Source of the DNA: Bacteriovorax sp.
Lineage (GTDB): Bacteria; Bdellovibrionota; Bacteriovoracia; Bacteriovoracales; Bacteriovoracaceae
NCBI GenBank assembly: GCA_014376445.1
Contig: JACMRM010000027.1
Location: 1-58,755 of the forward strand
Length of the DNA stretch: 58,755 nt
Direction: 5' to 3'
Shown here: piece by piece, positions 1 through 8,152 of the stretch
Layout of the letters: each line of letters starts with the position of its first letter
Numbering within the stretch: the first letter of the stretch is position 1
Notes under the pieces: generated by a model
The model's database searches: none
What the model saw: the letters and a program-made list of their open reading frames with translations, nothing else
Told to the model about the DNA's origin: nothing
Translations under genes and position numbers: made by a program

Positions 1-799
1 CTCCGTACCAGACGAGAAAAACAATAGCAAAAAAACCGACAATAGAAACAACACCAGTAAATTTAGCCACGACTGAAATTCTATCAAGGGAGAGATTAAA
101 AGATTTTTGAAGCTGGTCTCCATATCTGTTAATTTCCCATTTTTCCTGGGCAAAAGCTTTTACTGTGCGCACACCGGAAATACTTTCTTCAGCAACGCCG
201 GATGAAACAGCAAGAGCATCCTGGGTAAGTTTTGAAATGGTCTTAACTTTTTTCCCAAAGACTGCCACCAGCCATGCCAGCGGAGGAATCAGGATTAAAA
301 TAAAAATTGTTAATTTAGTCGAAGTAATAAACAGCAGGATTATTCCTCCCACTGTCTGAAAAAGATTTCTGACCAGCATCGAGATGTTCACACTTAAAGC
401 ATTCTGTAATACTGCCGTGTCGGCGGAAAGCCTTCCCAACAACTCTCCTGTTTTTTGAAAATCAAAGAAAGGCATTTCCTGTGAAATAATCTGTGAGAAT
501 AATTTTGAGCGCAGTCTTTTTACGGTTTTTTCACCGGCAAGTGTAAAATAATAAAAACGGTAGCTGGAAGAAATACCCTGAATGATAAAAACACCGAGCG
601 CAAAAAGCGCTGCATAGTTGAGTGCTTTTGCATCTTTTGTTTTAAGAGCATTGTCAATAATCACTTTTATATACTGCGGGTAAGCCATGAGTGCAGCACT
701 GCTGATTAAAAGAAAAATCATTCCTTTAATAAGCAGCGGCCATTCTTCTCTGGAAAGACTCAATAGTTTCATAAAAAAAGTTTTATTATTATTTCTCAT
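1..799 (-). CDS. ABC exporter, transmembrane part (cut by window edge)
   Basis: The N-terminal ~266 residues of an MsbA/LmrA-type ABC exporter half-transporter; the ATPase domain lies beyond the window edge. The frame is open from an ATG at 799 to base 1. Hydrophobic helices (LLIKGMIFLLISSAALMAYP, YAALFALGVFIIQGISS) and the motif FFDFQKTGELLGRLSADT are typical of the type-1 exporter transmembrane domain, with GVAEESISGVRTVKAFAQE further on. The substrate (lipid, peptide or drug) cannot be told. The start overlaps the end of the Rrf2 regulator gene by 11 bases, so the two are co-transcribed and probably share control by the regulator. An in-frame ATG at 772 is an alternative start; neither has a clear Shine-Dalgarno. 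Confidence 0.9.
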   Translation of the reverse strand, partial: MRNNNKTFFMKLLSLSREEWPLLIKGMIFLLISSAALMAYPQYIKVIIDNALKTKDAKALNYAALFALGVFIIQGISSSYRFYYFTLAGEKTVKRLRSKLFSQIISQEMPFFDFQKTGELLGRLSADTAVLQNALSVNISMLVRNLFQTVGGIILLFITSTKLTIFILILIPPLAWLVAVFGKKVKTISKLTQDALAVSSGVAEESISGVRTVKAFAQEKWEINRYGDQLQKSFNLSLDRISVVAKFTGVVSIVGFFAIVFLVWYG

Positions 800-1205
800 A
801 TTGAATGTCTTTCGTAAGATGAGATAGCTTGATCCTGCTTAAAATAAGTAAATGAGCGGATTCTAGTCTCGAAGACAATTTAAGAAGAATATTTTGAGCA
901 GAGCAACTTACGTTACAGTCAGATTTTGTTTTTTTAGTTTCGATGGTAGAGCCACGATCATTCGCCGCCAGATATATATCTCTCAGGCTGATATCTTTTG
1001 GATTTTTAAGTAAACTTACTCCACCGGCCTGCCCACGTTTGGTTTGAATTAATCCAGCACGGGACAACTTGGCCATGATTTTTCTGACGAAAGCAGGATT
1101 TGTCCCCAGGCTTTTTGCCAGAGACTCAGAGCTCTGTTCTTCCTGCTTTTTTACAGCAAGATTAATCATTATTTTTAAAGTTGTATCGAAATGGGAATCA
1201 AGCAT
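789..1205 (-). CDS. Rrf2 family transcriptional regulator
   Basis: 138-residue winged-helix regulator of the Rrf2 family. The first ~60 residues carry the family pattern: a helix ending INLAVKK, recognition region LAKSLGTNPAFVRKIMAKL, and wing RGQAGGVSLL. Only two cysteines follow, as C97-x3-C101, rather than the three-cysteine set of IscR, so an Fe-S cluster is not assured and a redox or ligand sensor is equally possible. The ribosome binding site AAGGAAG lies inside one of two upstream operators, which predicts autorepression. It is co-transcribed with the ABC exporter. The family assignment is firm; the signal and targets are inferred. Confidence 0.9.
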   Translation of the reverse strand: MLDSHFDTTLKIMINLAVKKQEEQSSESLAKSLGTNPAFVRKIMAKLSRAGLIQTKRGQAGGVSLLKNPKDISLRDIYLAANDRGSTIETKKTKSDCNVSCSAQNILLKLSSRLESAHLLILSRIKLSHLTKDIQYEK

Positions 1206-1207
1206 TA

Positions 1208-1227
1208 TTGTAACTTCCTTAATTACA
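1208..1227. promoter_or_regulatory. Probable Rrf2 operator 1
   Basis: TTGTAACTTCCTTAATTACA, three bases from the regulator's start codon and covering its AAGGAAG ribosome binding site on the minus strand. It shares the half-sites TTGTAACTT and AATTACA with a second copy 30 bp away. Binding here would block both transcription and access to the start. Confidence 0.6.
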
Positions 1228-1237
1228 TTAGATTATA

Positions 1238-1258
1238 TTGTAACTTAAGAAATTACAA
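1238..1258. promoter_or_regulatory. Probable Rrf2 operator 2 (perfect dyad ends)
   Basis: A 21-bp inverted repeat, TTGTAA-N9-TTACAA, in the gap between the divergent regulator and mgtE. It is centred 30 bp from operator 1, about three helical turns, so two dimers would sit on the same DNA face. Rrf2 proteins commonly bind AT-rich dyads of this size; ownership by the neighbouring Rrf2 gene is inferred from position. Confidence 0.65.
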
Positions 1259-1402
1259 TACAATTTTGATCCCTTAACCATCGGACTTTATTTAGGTTTA
1301 ATAAAAAATTAATAAAAATTTCCTTCATCTTGTGTATGAGACTGGTGGCTTCTTTTAAATAATTCTTTTGACAAGAGAAGAAAGGTTATTGATCATTAGC
1401 CT

Positions 1403-2785
1403 ATGATAAACCTGAAAGAAATTAGCAAAAAACTTATGCACGGTGATTTTAGTGGGCTCCTGTCTTATGGCAGCAATAAAAACAATGTGCACCCTAACGA
1501 CATTGCAAAAGTGCTTGGTTCAATTCCATTTAAAAATGCGGCAACTGCATTTTGTTCAATACCTGAGCACACTCAGTCCAAAGTATTGCCTTATCTCGAT
1601 CTGGTTTTACAAAAAGAAATTTTACATACGCTTCAGAAATCAAAAGCGGCTGTCCTTTTAAACGAACTCACTTCAGATGACCGCATCGCTTTGATTTCTA
1701 CTTTAAAAGGTGTCGACCGTTCAACGTTTTTAGGAATGCTAAATCCTGAGAACAAAGATGAAGTTCACGATATACTAGGTTATCCGGACAATAGTGTTGC
1801 AAGATTAATTAACACAGATTTCGCGACTATTGATCCCGGTCTTACGATCGGTGAAGCCATTGAACACCTGAGAAAAAATCATAAAGACTCTGAGGCCGCC
1901 AATGTTATATATGTTGTCGATAGCAACGACAAACTTCTCGATGATATACCAGTGAGAAGATTCGTCCTGAATGAATCTTCGAAAAAAATTTCTGAAATTT
2001 TAGACGGACATTTTATTTCACTTAAGATGTCTGATACAAAAGAGCTGGCAATTGCAAAATTCAAAGAATATGACCGGACTGTATTGCCGGTGACAAATGA
2101 AGAAAGAATTCTTCTGGGCGTTTTGACCATCGATGACGTTATCGATATTGCCGAACAAAAAGATACAAAAGAAATTCAAAACTTCGGGGGGGTTGAAGGA
2201 CTGGACTTTCCTTATGTGAAAACCGGCTTCTTCTCACTAATTAAAAAAAGGGCCACATGGCTGATTGTTTTATTCGTCGGTGAAATGCTGACAGCAACAG
2301 CGATGGGATATTTTGATGCTGAAATTTCCAAAGCAGTTGTTCTCGCTCTCTTTGTACCACTGATTATTTCCAGCGGCGGTAACAGCGGTTCACAGGCGGC
2401 CACACTTATTATCAGAGCAATGGCACTGAATGAACTTACCATCAAAGACTGGTGGTTTGTAATGAGAAGAGAAATTTTATCCGGACTGACACTGGGATTA
2501 CTTTTGGGATCAATAGGGTTTATCAGAATTTCCATCTGGCAGTACTTCCACTGGTTTAATTACGGACCTCACTGGTTTTTAATTGCACTGACTATTTTCT
2601 TTTCATTGATTGGCATCGTAATGTGGGGAACGTTGAGCGGATCAATGATTCCAATTCTTCTGAAAAAATTAAAACTGGATCCAGCGACTTCTTCTGCGCC
2701 TTTGGTGGCAACGATCGTCGACGTAACAGGATTGATTATTTATTTTACGATTGCTGCAATTATTCTGAAAGGAACTGTTCTGTAA
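1403..2785 (+). CDS. mgtE: Magnesium channel MgtE
   Basis: 460-residue MgtE-family Mg2+ channel of the inner membrane. Order: an N-terminal superhelical Mg-sensing domain (residues ~5-125), two CBS domains (~130-250, with LLGVLTIDDVIDI at the end), then five membrane helices. The membrane part has the hallmark ion-path motif SGGNSGSQAATLIIRAMAL and the late segment ATSSAPLVATIVDVTGL. Length and architecture are normal for the family, where the cytosolic domains close the pore when Mg2+ is plentiful. It is divergent from the Rrf2 gene and ends at a hairpin terminator. No good Shine-Dalgarno is seen; AAAGG lies ~14 nt before the ATG. Confidence 0.95.
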   Translation: MINLKEISKKLMHGDFSGLLSYGSNKNNVHPNDIAKVLGSIPFKNAATAFCSIPEHTQSKVLPYLDLVLQKEILHTLQKSKAAVLLNELTSDDRIALISTLKGVDRSTFLGMLNPENKDEVHDILGYPDNSVARLINTDFATIDPGLTIGEAIEHLRKNHKDSEAANVIYVVDSNDKLLDDIPVRRFVLNESSKKISEILDGHFISLKMSDTKELAIAKFKEYDRTVLPVTNEERILLGVLTIDDVIDIAEQKDTKEIQNFGGVEGLDFPYVKTGFFSLIKKRATWLIVLFVGEMLTATAMGYFDAEISKAVVLALFVPLIISSGGNSGSQAATLIIRAMALNELTIKDWWFVMRREILSGLTLGLLLGSIGFIRISIWQYFHWFNYGPHWFLIALTIFFSLIGIVMWGTLSGSMIPILLKKLKLDPATSSAPLVATIVDVTGLIIYFTIAAIILKGTVL

Positions 2786-2788
2786 AAA

Positions 2789-2817
2789 ATTAAAGGCGGC
2801 TCAAGCCCGCCTTTAAT
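2789..2817 (+). terminator. Hairpin after mgtE
   Basis: ATTAAAGGCGG and CCGCCTTTAAT pair over 11 bp around a 7-nt loop, four bases after the mgtE stop. There is no long T tract after it, but the flanking A/T arms could serve as a weak terminator in both directions. On the minus strand it follows the end of the decayed gene. Confidence 0.7.
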
Positions 2818-2819
2818 CG

Positions 2820-3154
2820 TTACATGTACTCATCACATCCATTGACATCATTATCAATAAAATTTTGAACACTTTGTAACATCTGGTTGCATGCAGGAAC
2901 AACTTCAGCTTCTTTCCTGATGATCAGGCCGTAGTGGCACCTTCGCCTGCTCCACAGGTGGTTGAAGAACTGCAAAAGACTCCAGCAGAAAAAACATCGA
3001 GTTCACATCTGGAAGTTTTTTATATTCGGTGAAAAAGATTACTTAATTCACTTGAAGCACTCATTGAATCGTAACTCATCTGAAACATTCCTGCTTCAGT
3101 AGTACTACCGGCAGCACTGCTTAATAATGTAGCAAGATTACCTTTGAAAAAGAG
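2820..3154 (-). pseudogene. Frameshifted remnant of a small protein gene
   Basis: Minus-strand coding-like text is spread over three frames. It begins GNLATLLSSAAGSTTEAGMF.., moves into a second frame reading FTEYKKLPDVNSMFFLLESF.., then a third reading CHYGLIIRKEAEVVPACNQ.. that ends NGCDEYM and a stop at 2820. Each segment has normal amino-acid composition and none has its own start. The simplest reading is one gene with at least two frameshifts and no intact start (a TGA lies just upstream in the first frame). The family is not recognised; the cysteines and small size suggest a secreted protein. Sequencing error could also explain the shifts. Confidence 0.5.
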
Positions 3155-3176
3155 TCATTTTTATCATTTATTAATT

Positions 3177-4031
3177 TTAATTTGATTCAGTTTGAGAGGG
3201 CTCAACAGAAGACTGAACAATAACCAGTCCATCACTTTGCTTTGTTCTCTCGCACTTCGCAATCAATTCAGCAGTGCAGGTTTTCGTTGAAGCCCCGAAC
3301 ATGGAATACTCTTTACTGCATTCCGTTTTGATATTTTTTGATTCGATATCTGCCACAACTCTTCCATTGCCGTGACGAAACACATCGCAGACTTTATCTA
3401 TTTTTTTAATCAATTCTTTTTTAGCGCATTTAATAAGACCGCTGTCTGTTTTTAAGAGCACTGCTTCACGGCAGGAAGCTACATCTTCAATCATTCCTGT
3501 TTTGGTCGCTATGATAGATGAAAAAATATTCCATGGAGACTCTTTGCGGGTAAGATTATCAATGCTACCGATAGTATAGACATTCACATATTGTTCAGAA
3601 AGTGTAGACATTGAAAAACCGAGAACTGTTCTGTCGTTGCCATCACTAAGAGCATTGAACCTATCACCGACACATAATAATTCATCATCCGGTGATTCGA
3701 TACACAATTCTTTTTTATTAAGAATAATATCCTTTCCAGTCATCCTGATTTTATGGCCTTCTTTATCTTCAACCAGGAAAAAAATAGTTTCTGCTTTATC
3801 GTTGTCCATTCCAGAAATATCGATCTCGATAATTTTTCCACTCGTCTTTGTTTTAGCAATATATGAACGCTCGCCTACACAGACATTTTGAATATTAAAT
3901 CCACTATCAGGAGAAAGTGCTACGCATTGGCTTTCAGCAGAAGCCGTTGATCTTGATCCGGAGAAAAATGAGCAGCTGCTCACGAACGCAAATGAGGCCA
4001 GAATGAAGGCCATAACGATAAGTTTTTTCAT
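3177..4031 (-). CDS. Hypothetical lipoprotein
   Basis: 284 residues beginning with a lipoprotein signal peptide: MKK, a hydrophobic run, and lipobox VSSC, so Cys20 is the probable lipidated residue. The mature part is rich in paired cysteines (QNVCVGE, LLCVGD, SCREAVLL, CDVF, CSKEY, CTAELIAKC), suggesting a disulfide-bonded periplasmic domain. There is an internal resemblance: both NVCVGERSYI and LLCVGDRFNAL occur in similar settings, hinting at two related units. No known family was recognised. It stands alone, with decayed sequence downstream. Confidence 0.75.
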   Translation of the reverse strand: MKKLIVMAFILASFAFVSSCSFFSGSRSTASAESQCVALSPDSGFNIQNVCVGERSYIAKTKTSGKIIEIDISGMDNDKAETIFFLVEDKEGHKIRMTGKDIILNKKELCIESPDDELLCVGDRFNALSDGNDRTVLGFSMSTLSEQYVNVYTIGSIDNLTRKESPWNIFSSIIATKTGMIEDVASCREAVLLKTDSGLIKCAKKELIKKIDKVCDVFRHGNGRVVADIESKNIKTECSKEYSMFGASTKTCTAELIAKCERTKQSDGLVIVQSSVEPSQTESN

Positions 4032-4199
4032 ACTTGCTTATCGCCATTTTTCACTTTCACATTACACTTTTGAAAACCGATTGACCGACAAGCACGCTCG
4101 CCTATTTTTATATTTTAAATTACTTGCGAACCCGTACAGATTTTATTTAACATTAAAAAAGTAAAAGTTTACCTGTCTGTTCAGAACAAGGATTGTTTT

Positions 4200-4475
4200 A
4201 TGAATGAAAATAGAAATTTAAAAATCTTAGTTGCGGATGATGATCTGACATTTTTAGAAATTGCCGGTGAAAAACTTTCTCAGCGTGGCCTGAATGTGCT
4301 GGTTTCTACTCTTGGCGAAGCAGTCAGCATTTTAAAAAGAGAAGTTATCAGCACAGTCTTTATTGATTGCAATAAATCTAAAACAGACGGTGCAAAAGTC
4401 ATGAACGCTATTAATTCCCTTGAAGACAGACCGCTCGTGCAGTATTTCGGGCAGCTTTCAGAAATGGATACCTAA
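4200..4475 (+). CDS. Truncated response-regulator receiver
   Basis: 91 residues matching the first two thirds of a CheY-like receiver: KILVADDDLTFLEIAGEKL carries the acidic pocket, and FIDCNKSKTDG carries the probable phosphoacceptor Asp56. It stops after beta-4 (LVQYFGQL), so the conserved beta-5 lysine and last helix are missing; a full receiver is ~120 residues. AAGGA lies ~7 nt before the ATG. It may be a decayed receiver or a minimal domain. No partner kinase is next to it. Confidence 0.7.
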   Translation: MNENRNLKILVADDDLTFLEIAGEKLSQRGLNVLVSTLGEAVSILKREVISTVFIDCNKSKTDGAKVMNAINSLEDRPLVQYFGQLSEMDT

Positions 4476-4514
4476 GCAGCTTTTAACGAGAAAAATGGAA
4501 TTTATTAGGCAGAA

Positions 4515-5525
4515 TTACTCAGCTTTTTTCGCCCGGTCTCTGTGATAATTTCCATAGCCAAGTTTGATGGCATCAAGAATTCTCGGCAACAGTTCAGGAT
4601 CGAACTGCTTTCCTTTATCGTACTCTAAAACTTTAATTGCTGTTTTATACATGGTCGCTTTGTTGCGGCGGTTTTCCATGCATACATTATCAAAAATATT
4701 TGCAATCGATACAATTTTAGAAAGTCCGTAAATCGCATCTCCTGTCATCCCTTTCGGAAAACCTACTCCGGCAAACTGTTCATGGTGTTCGGCGACGATT
4801 GAAAGAACCTGCTTGTTGATCTGCGGATTTTTTTTCAGCATATCTACGCCCAAAAGCGGATGCTCGGTGATCGCTTTTGCATAAGCAACTGATTTAGGTT
4901 TTTCCATTACGGCCGTTGGAATTTTTGCTTTTCCATAATCATGAAAAAGTGCACCCATATAAAGATTTTCGAGAACGAGTGTATGAGTCTGCCCTGTCGA
5001 CATTCCAAAAAGCAGCGAAAGATTGGCGACGTTCATAGAGTGTTCGGCAATTGTATTATTCATACTTGAAATTTTTGCAAATATATCTGCTGAAGGATTT
5101 TTATCTTTAATAATGTTTATGAATTCTGTGACCTGATTTTTTAGAATATCAACAGTCTCACTCGAGAGTTCTTCATCCATAAAAGCTTCATATACACTTT
5201 CTTTTATATCTGCCTGAAGTTCGACAATCGGACGATTCTCTTCGCCGACTTCCTCAACTATGGCCTCAATTTCTTCCTTCTTCTGCTCTTCTACAGCTTC
5301 CTGAAATGCTTCAATTTCATTTTTTGCGACAAAAAGCTCTTTCACATTCATAGAGATAAAATAGTTATATTTTTCTTCAGGAATGAGATCCCCTTTTTCC
5401 TTAAACTTGATAAATTTGTCTCCAATTTTTACATAAACGTCTGCGCTTAGTTCACTGTTGCAGGGAACTTTCGATAAAGGCGTACTTAAAAACTCTTCGG
5501 GATTTTGACTAACATTATCAACCAT
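4515..5525 (-). CDS. HD-GYP-like phosphodiesterase with altered active site
   Basis: 336 residues. An N-terminal ~100-residue domain ending in a charged helix (EEQKKEEIEAIVEEVGEE) precedes an HD-GYP-type domain (~105-325), the family that hydrolyses cyclic di-GMP. Visible motifs are EHSMNVANLS, HDYGK at ~195, EHPLLGVDML, and AEHHEQFAGVGFPKG in place of HHExxDGxGYP. The usual D of 'aDvfDal' reads SIANIFDN, an Asp-to-Asn change at a metal ligand, and GYP has become GFP. It is therefore probably a reduced-activity enzyme or a c-di-GMP-responsive adaptor. It is cytosolic, with no membrane segment or signal peptide. Confidence 0.85.
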   Translation of the reverse strand: MVDNVSQNPEEFLSTPLSKVPCNSELSADVYVKIGDKFIKFKEKGDLIPEEKYNYFISMNVKELFVAKNEIEAFQEAVEEQKKEEIEAIVEEVGEENRPIVELQADIKESVYEAFMDEELSSETVDILKNQVTEFINIIKDKNPSADIFAKISSMNNTIAEHSMNVANLSLLFGMSTGQTHTLVLENLYMGALFHDYGKAKIPTAVMEKPKSVAYAKAITEHPLLGVDMLKKNPQINKQVLSIVAEHHEQFAGVGFPKGMTGDAIYGLSKIVSIANIFDNVCMENRRNKATMYKTAIKVLEYDKGKQFDPELLPRILDAIKLGYGNYHRDRAKKAE

Positions 5526-5700
5526 GAAGATAATCTTAATAAGGTTTTTTAGAAATTGGTAGTGAATTTATTGGAAAAACCGGTGATTTCGCTTTTGTTT
5601 AGGTGTTGAGAATTTGAACACTTCCTGTAAAAAGGTAAGGGCTTCACTAATTCACACAGATTCTGGGTATTATTATGAAAAATTATTCAGGAGATCTTTA

Positions 5701-6108
5701 ATGAAAACTCTAACCGCAATTTCACTTTTAGCTTTATCCCTAAACGCATTCAGTGCGGTTGTTCAGGATTGTAAAGTTGAAAATAACGTTGTTCAGAATG
5801 TAGTTGTTTTAAAACCTGAAGGCACAGCGGCCATCCAAAAAATTCTTGATACAAAAGACTCGGCCGAGATGAAACAAAATTTAATTAAAAGAATTCTATA
5901 CATTGAAACACTTTCAATCGGGGATGGTATTAGTGTTTGCGAACTGGCCGTATCAAAATATAAAGTGAGTGAAGAAAAATGTTTAAAGGTTATGAAGTCG
6001 AGCGACTTAATGTCGGCAATAATGGAGGAGTCAGATCCATCTGAAACAACTTCACTAGAATGTATTATTGGTGTCACTGCTAAATTATCTATGCTTTTTT
6101 CTATGTAA
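5701..6108 (+). CDS. Small secreted protein of unknown function
   Basis: 135 residues from the ATG at 5701. The ORF-track start at 5614 is rejected because CAGGAG sits just before 5701 and the signal peptide begins there (MKTLTAISLLALSLNAFSA, cleavage before VVQDC). The mature protein is ~116 residues with four cysteines (QDC, SVCEL, EKCLK, LECII), consistent with two disulfides in the periplasm or outside the cell. No family recognised. It stands alone between an HD-GYP gene and an acyltransferase. Confidence 0.75.
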   Translation: MKTLTAISLLALSLNAFSAVVQDCKVENNVVQNVVVLKPEGTAAIQKILDTKDSAEMKQNLIKRILYIETLSIGDGISVCELAVSKYKVSEEKCLKVMKSSDLMSAIMEESDPSETTSLECIIGVTAKLSMLFSM

Positions 6109-6187
6109 CACACTCGCATTAACGCAACGTGGCATCAACTACTTCTAGGCTTATTTGCGGGTAAAAAATTATTTTTCCTAACATCTA

Positions 6188-6216
6188 TTGACGCAACACT
6201 GTTTGCGCTTTAGGTT
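6188..6216 (+). promoter_or_regulatory. Promoter of the acyltransferase gene
   Basis: TTGACG (6188-6193), 17 bp, then TAGGTT (6211-6216), 7 nt before the ATG at 6224. The TTG used as a start by the ORF track is thus more likely the -35 box. The -10 is weak (3 of 6). The position would give an almost leaderless mRNA. Confidence 0.45.
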
Positions 6217-6223
6217 ACACTCC

Positions 6224-7300
6224 ATGCTAAAAACCCATGAAGAAAACCATTCACTTATGATCCCAGCAGCTATGCCTTGGCTTAGGTTGATAGCTATTTT
6301 TTTGGTCTTCACAGGACACAGTGAACTGGGTTTTGGACGAGGACAAGGTTCAGTTTTTTTTCTTGTTTTATCAGGCTACACCTTCACTCGATTTTTCATA
6401 AAGGAATGGGGCCAGACTGGAACATTGCAGATCAAGATCTTCATTAAAAAACGATTTACTAAAATTATTCCCGCTCTCTACGCCGTAGTTTTGATCAATG
6501 TTCTTATAAAATTATTTTTTCACCGTGTGATTGATTATTCACAAGTCGCTTCTGTTCTTACATTTACATGCAACTACTATAATGCTTTTCATGATCACAC
6601 GAATACCGGCTTCTCGCATTTCTGGACAGTCTCTATGATGATTCAGTTTTATATTGTATGGCCGCTTCTCTTTATTTATCTTGCCGGAAAAACTAAATCG
6701 CGCTTTCAAATGACATCGATTCTATCTCTAATTGTTCTAACTGTGATTTTTTATAGAACTTTTCTGGTCTGCACACATTTAGGTTCCGATGCCTACATTT
6801 ATAATGCTTTTGAAACACGCATAGATTCTTTTTTAATCGGTGCTATCTTTGCAATCAACATCAACCATCGCTATTTTCAGAAAGTAAGAGAATATGCCGT
6901 TATGTTTAAATGGACTTTTATACCAGTTATTGTATCTATCGCATTGATGAGTGAACTCCCTCTTCCTCTCAGAAATTCTTTCGGTTTTGATCTGCATTCA
7001 ATCCTTATCGGCTTACTGATTGTGCAGCTTTCAGCTTTTGGACAAAAACTTACAAAAACTCCTGAGTTTATTTTTCAAACAGAATTACTTGGCGAAATTA
7101 CCTATTGGTTTTATCTTCTTCATCCATGGGGAATTTATGCCGGCAAAGCTCTTCATACGAACGCCTATATTCAGGTTATCTCAGGTGGATTTTTCATTCT
7201 AGGTTCACTCACTATTTTATGCCTGGTAAAAAAACGCGGATTCAAGTCACTTTTTCAACTCCCAAACCTCATCAGAAAACCATCTTTATTTCTTAGGTAA
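6224..7300 (+). CDS. Acyltransferase family 3 membrane protein
   Basis: ~358 residues from the ATG at 6224. This is an acyltransferase-3 (OafA/NolL-like) integral membrane protein that moves acyl groups onto sugars or other envelope molecules. Near the N-terminus, WLRLIAIFLVFTGHS contains the catalytic-type His, followed by SVFFLVLSGYTFTRFF, the family's second signature. About ten hydrophobic helices follow, and the C-terminal HPWGIYAGKAL is typical. The acceptor substrate is unknown. The in-frame ATG at 6257 is another possible start. A methyltransferase gene follows 21 bp later, and a second acyltransferase-3 begins at the right end of the window. Confidence 0.88.
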   Translation: MLKTHEENHSLMIPAAMPWLRLIAIFLVFTGHSELGFGRGQGSVFFLVLSGYTFTRFFIKEWGQTGTLQIKIFIKKRFTKIIPALYAVVLINVLIKLFFHRVIDYSQVASVLTFTCNYYNAFHDHTNTGFSHFWTVSMMIQFYIVWPLLFIYLAGKTKSRFQMTSILSLIVLTVIFYRTFLVCTHLGSDAYIYNAFETRIDSFLIGAIFAININHRYFQKVREYAVMFKWTFIPVIVSIALMSELPLPLRNSFGFDLHSILIGLLIVQLSAFGQKLTKTPEFIFQTELLGEITYWFYLLHPWGIYAGKALHTNAYIQVISGGFFILGSLTILCLVKKRGFKSLFQLPNLIRKPSLFLR

Positions 7301-7321
7301 TTTATAATATATTTACCAACA

Positions 7322-8152
7322 ATGAATTCCACTTCAGCTGAAATTAACGATGTCACTGACACGGCCCTTTGGGTAGCGGCCTACCGTGCAGAAGAGGCAC
7401 TAAGAAAAGATGCTTTATTTAAAGATACTTTTGCTTCTTTATTAATAGGCGATATCGGGCATCTTATTGCGGCAAGGACTCAAGGCTCGCGATATACGGC
7501 ATGGTCTGTTGTGATCCGCACATATATCATCGATAAATTCATTATGGACATTCTGGAAAAAAATATCGATACCGTTATAAATTTAGGTGCGGGCCTTGAT
7601 ACCCGTCCTTACCGTCTCGATCTTCATAAAGACCTTCGCTGGATTGAAGTCGACTTTCCTAAAATCATTGATCACAAAAACGAAAAATTGAAAAATGAAA
7701 ATCCTAAATGCTCTCTTGAAAGAATTGCGATGAATCTTTCAATCGCAACAGAGCGAGATCATTTTTTTAATAAAATTTCCTCTGAATCAAAAAATGTTTT
7801 GGTTCTCACTGAAGGTGTAGTTCCTTATCTTTCCAATGACGATGCTAGATCGCTTACGGATTCTCTTTTTCAACGAGAGAACTTTCAATACTGGATTACT
7901 GAATATTACTCTCCTGAAATTCTGAAATTTTTAAGAACACCAAAAAGATTAAAGCAAATGGAGAATGCTCCATTTCTTTTTTATCCAAAAGACTGGTTTG
8001 GTTTTTTCAGGGAATCGGGCTGGGATACTGTTGAAACAAAATATTTCGGTGAAGAATCAGAAAAGCTTGGCAGAACACAGCCTTCTCAGGGAAATCTAAG
8101 CAATGCCGAAGTGAGACGTTACCTCGGTTATTCAATCATGAAAAAAAATTAG
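7322..8152 (+). CDS. LCM-family SAM methyltransferase
   Basis: 276 residues of the leucine carboxyl methyltransferase/PPM1-like family. NLGAGLDTRPYRLDL is the family's SAM-binding loop, RWIEVDFPKIIDHK is the second acidic strand, and VLTEGVVPYLSNDDAR is the diagnostic motif of the bacterial branch. These enzymes methylate carboxylates or small molecules; the substrate is not predictable. TATAAT at 7303-7308 lies 13 nt before the ATG with no Shine-Dalgarno, giving a very short leader. Its last four bases overlap the end of the convergent gmhB. Confidence 0.9.
   Translation: MNSTSAEINDVTDTALWVAAYRAEEALRKDALFKDTFASLLIGDIGHLIAARTQGSRYTAWSVVIRTYIIDKFIMDILEKNIDTVINLGAGLDTRPYRLDLHKDLRWIEVDFPKIIDHKNEKLKNENPKCSLERIAMNLSIATERDHFFNKISSESKNVLVLTEGVVPYLSNDDARSLTDSLFQRENFQYWITEYYSPEILKFLRTPKRLKQMENAPFLFYPKDWFGFFRESGWDTVETKYFGEESEKLGRTQPSQGNLSNAEVRRYLGYSIMKKN

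Noticed and set aside
1443-2535. Several ORFs in other frames within mgtE
   Set aside because: They lie wholly inside a gene with complete MgtE motifs and show no domain or ribosome site.
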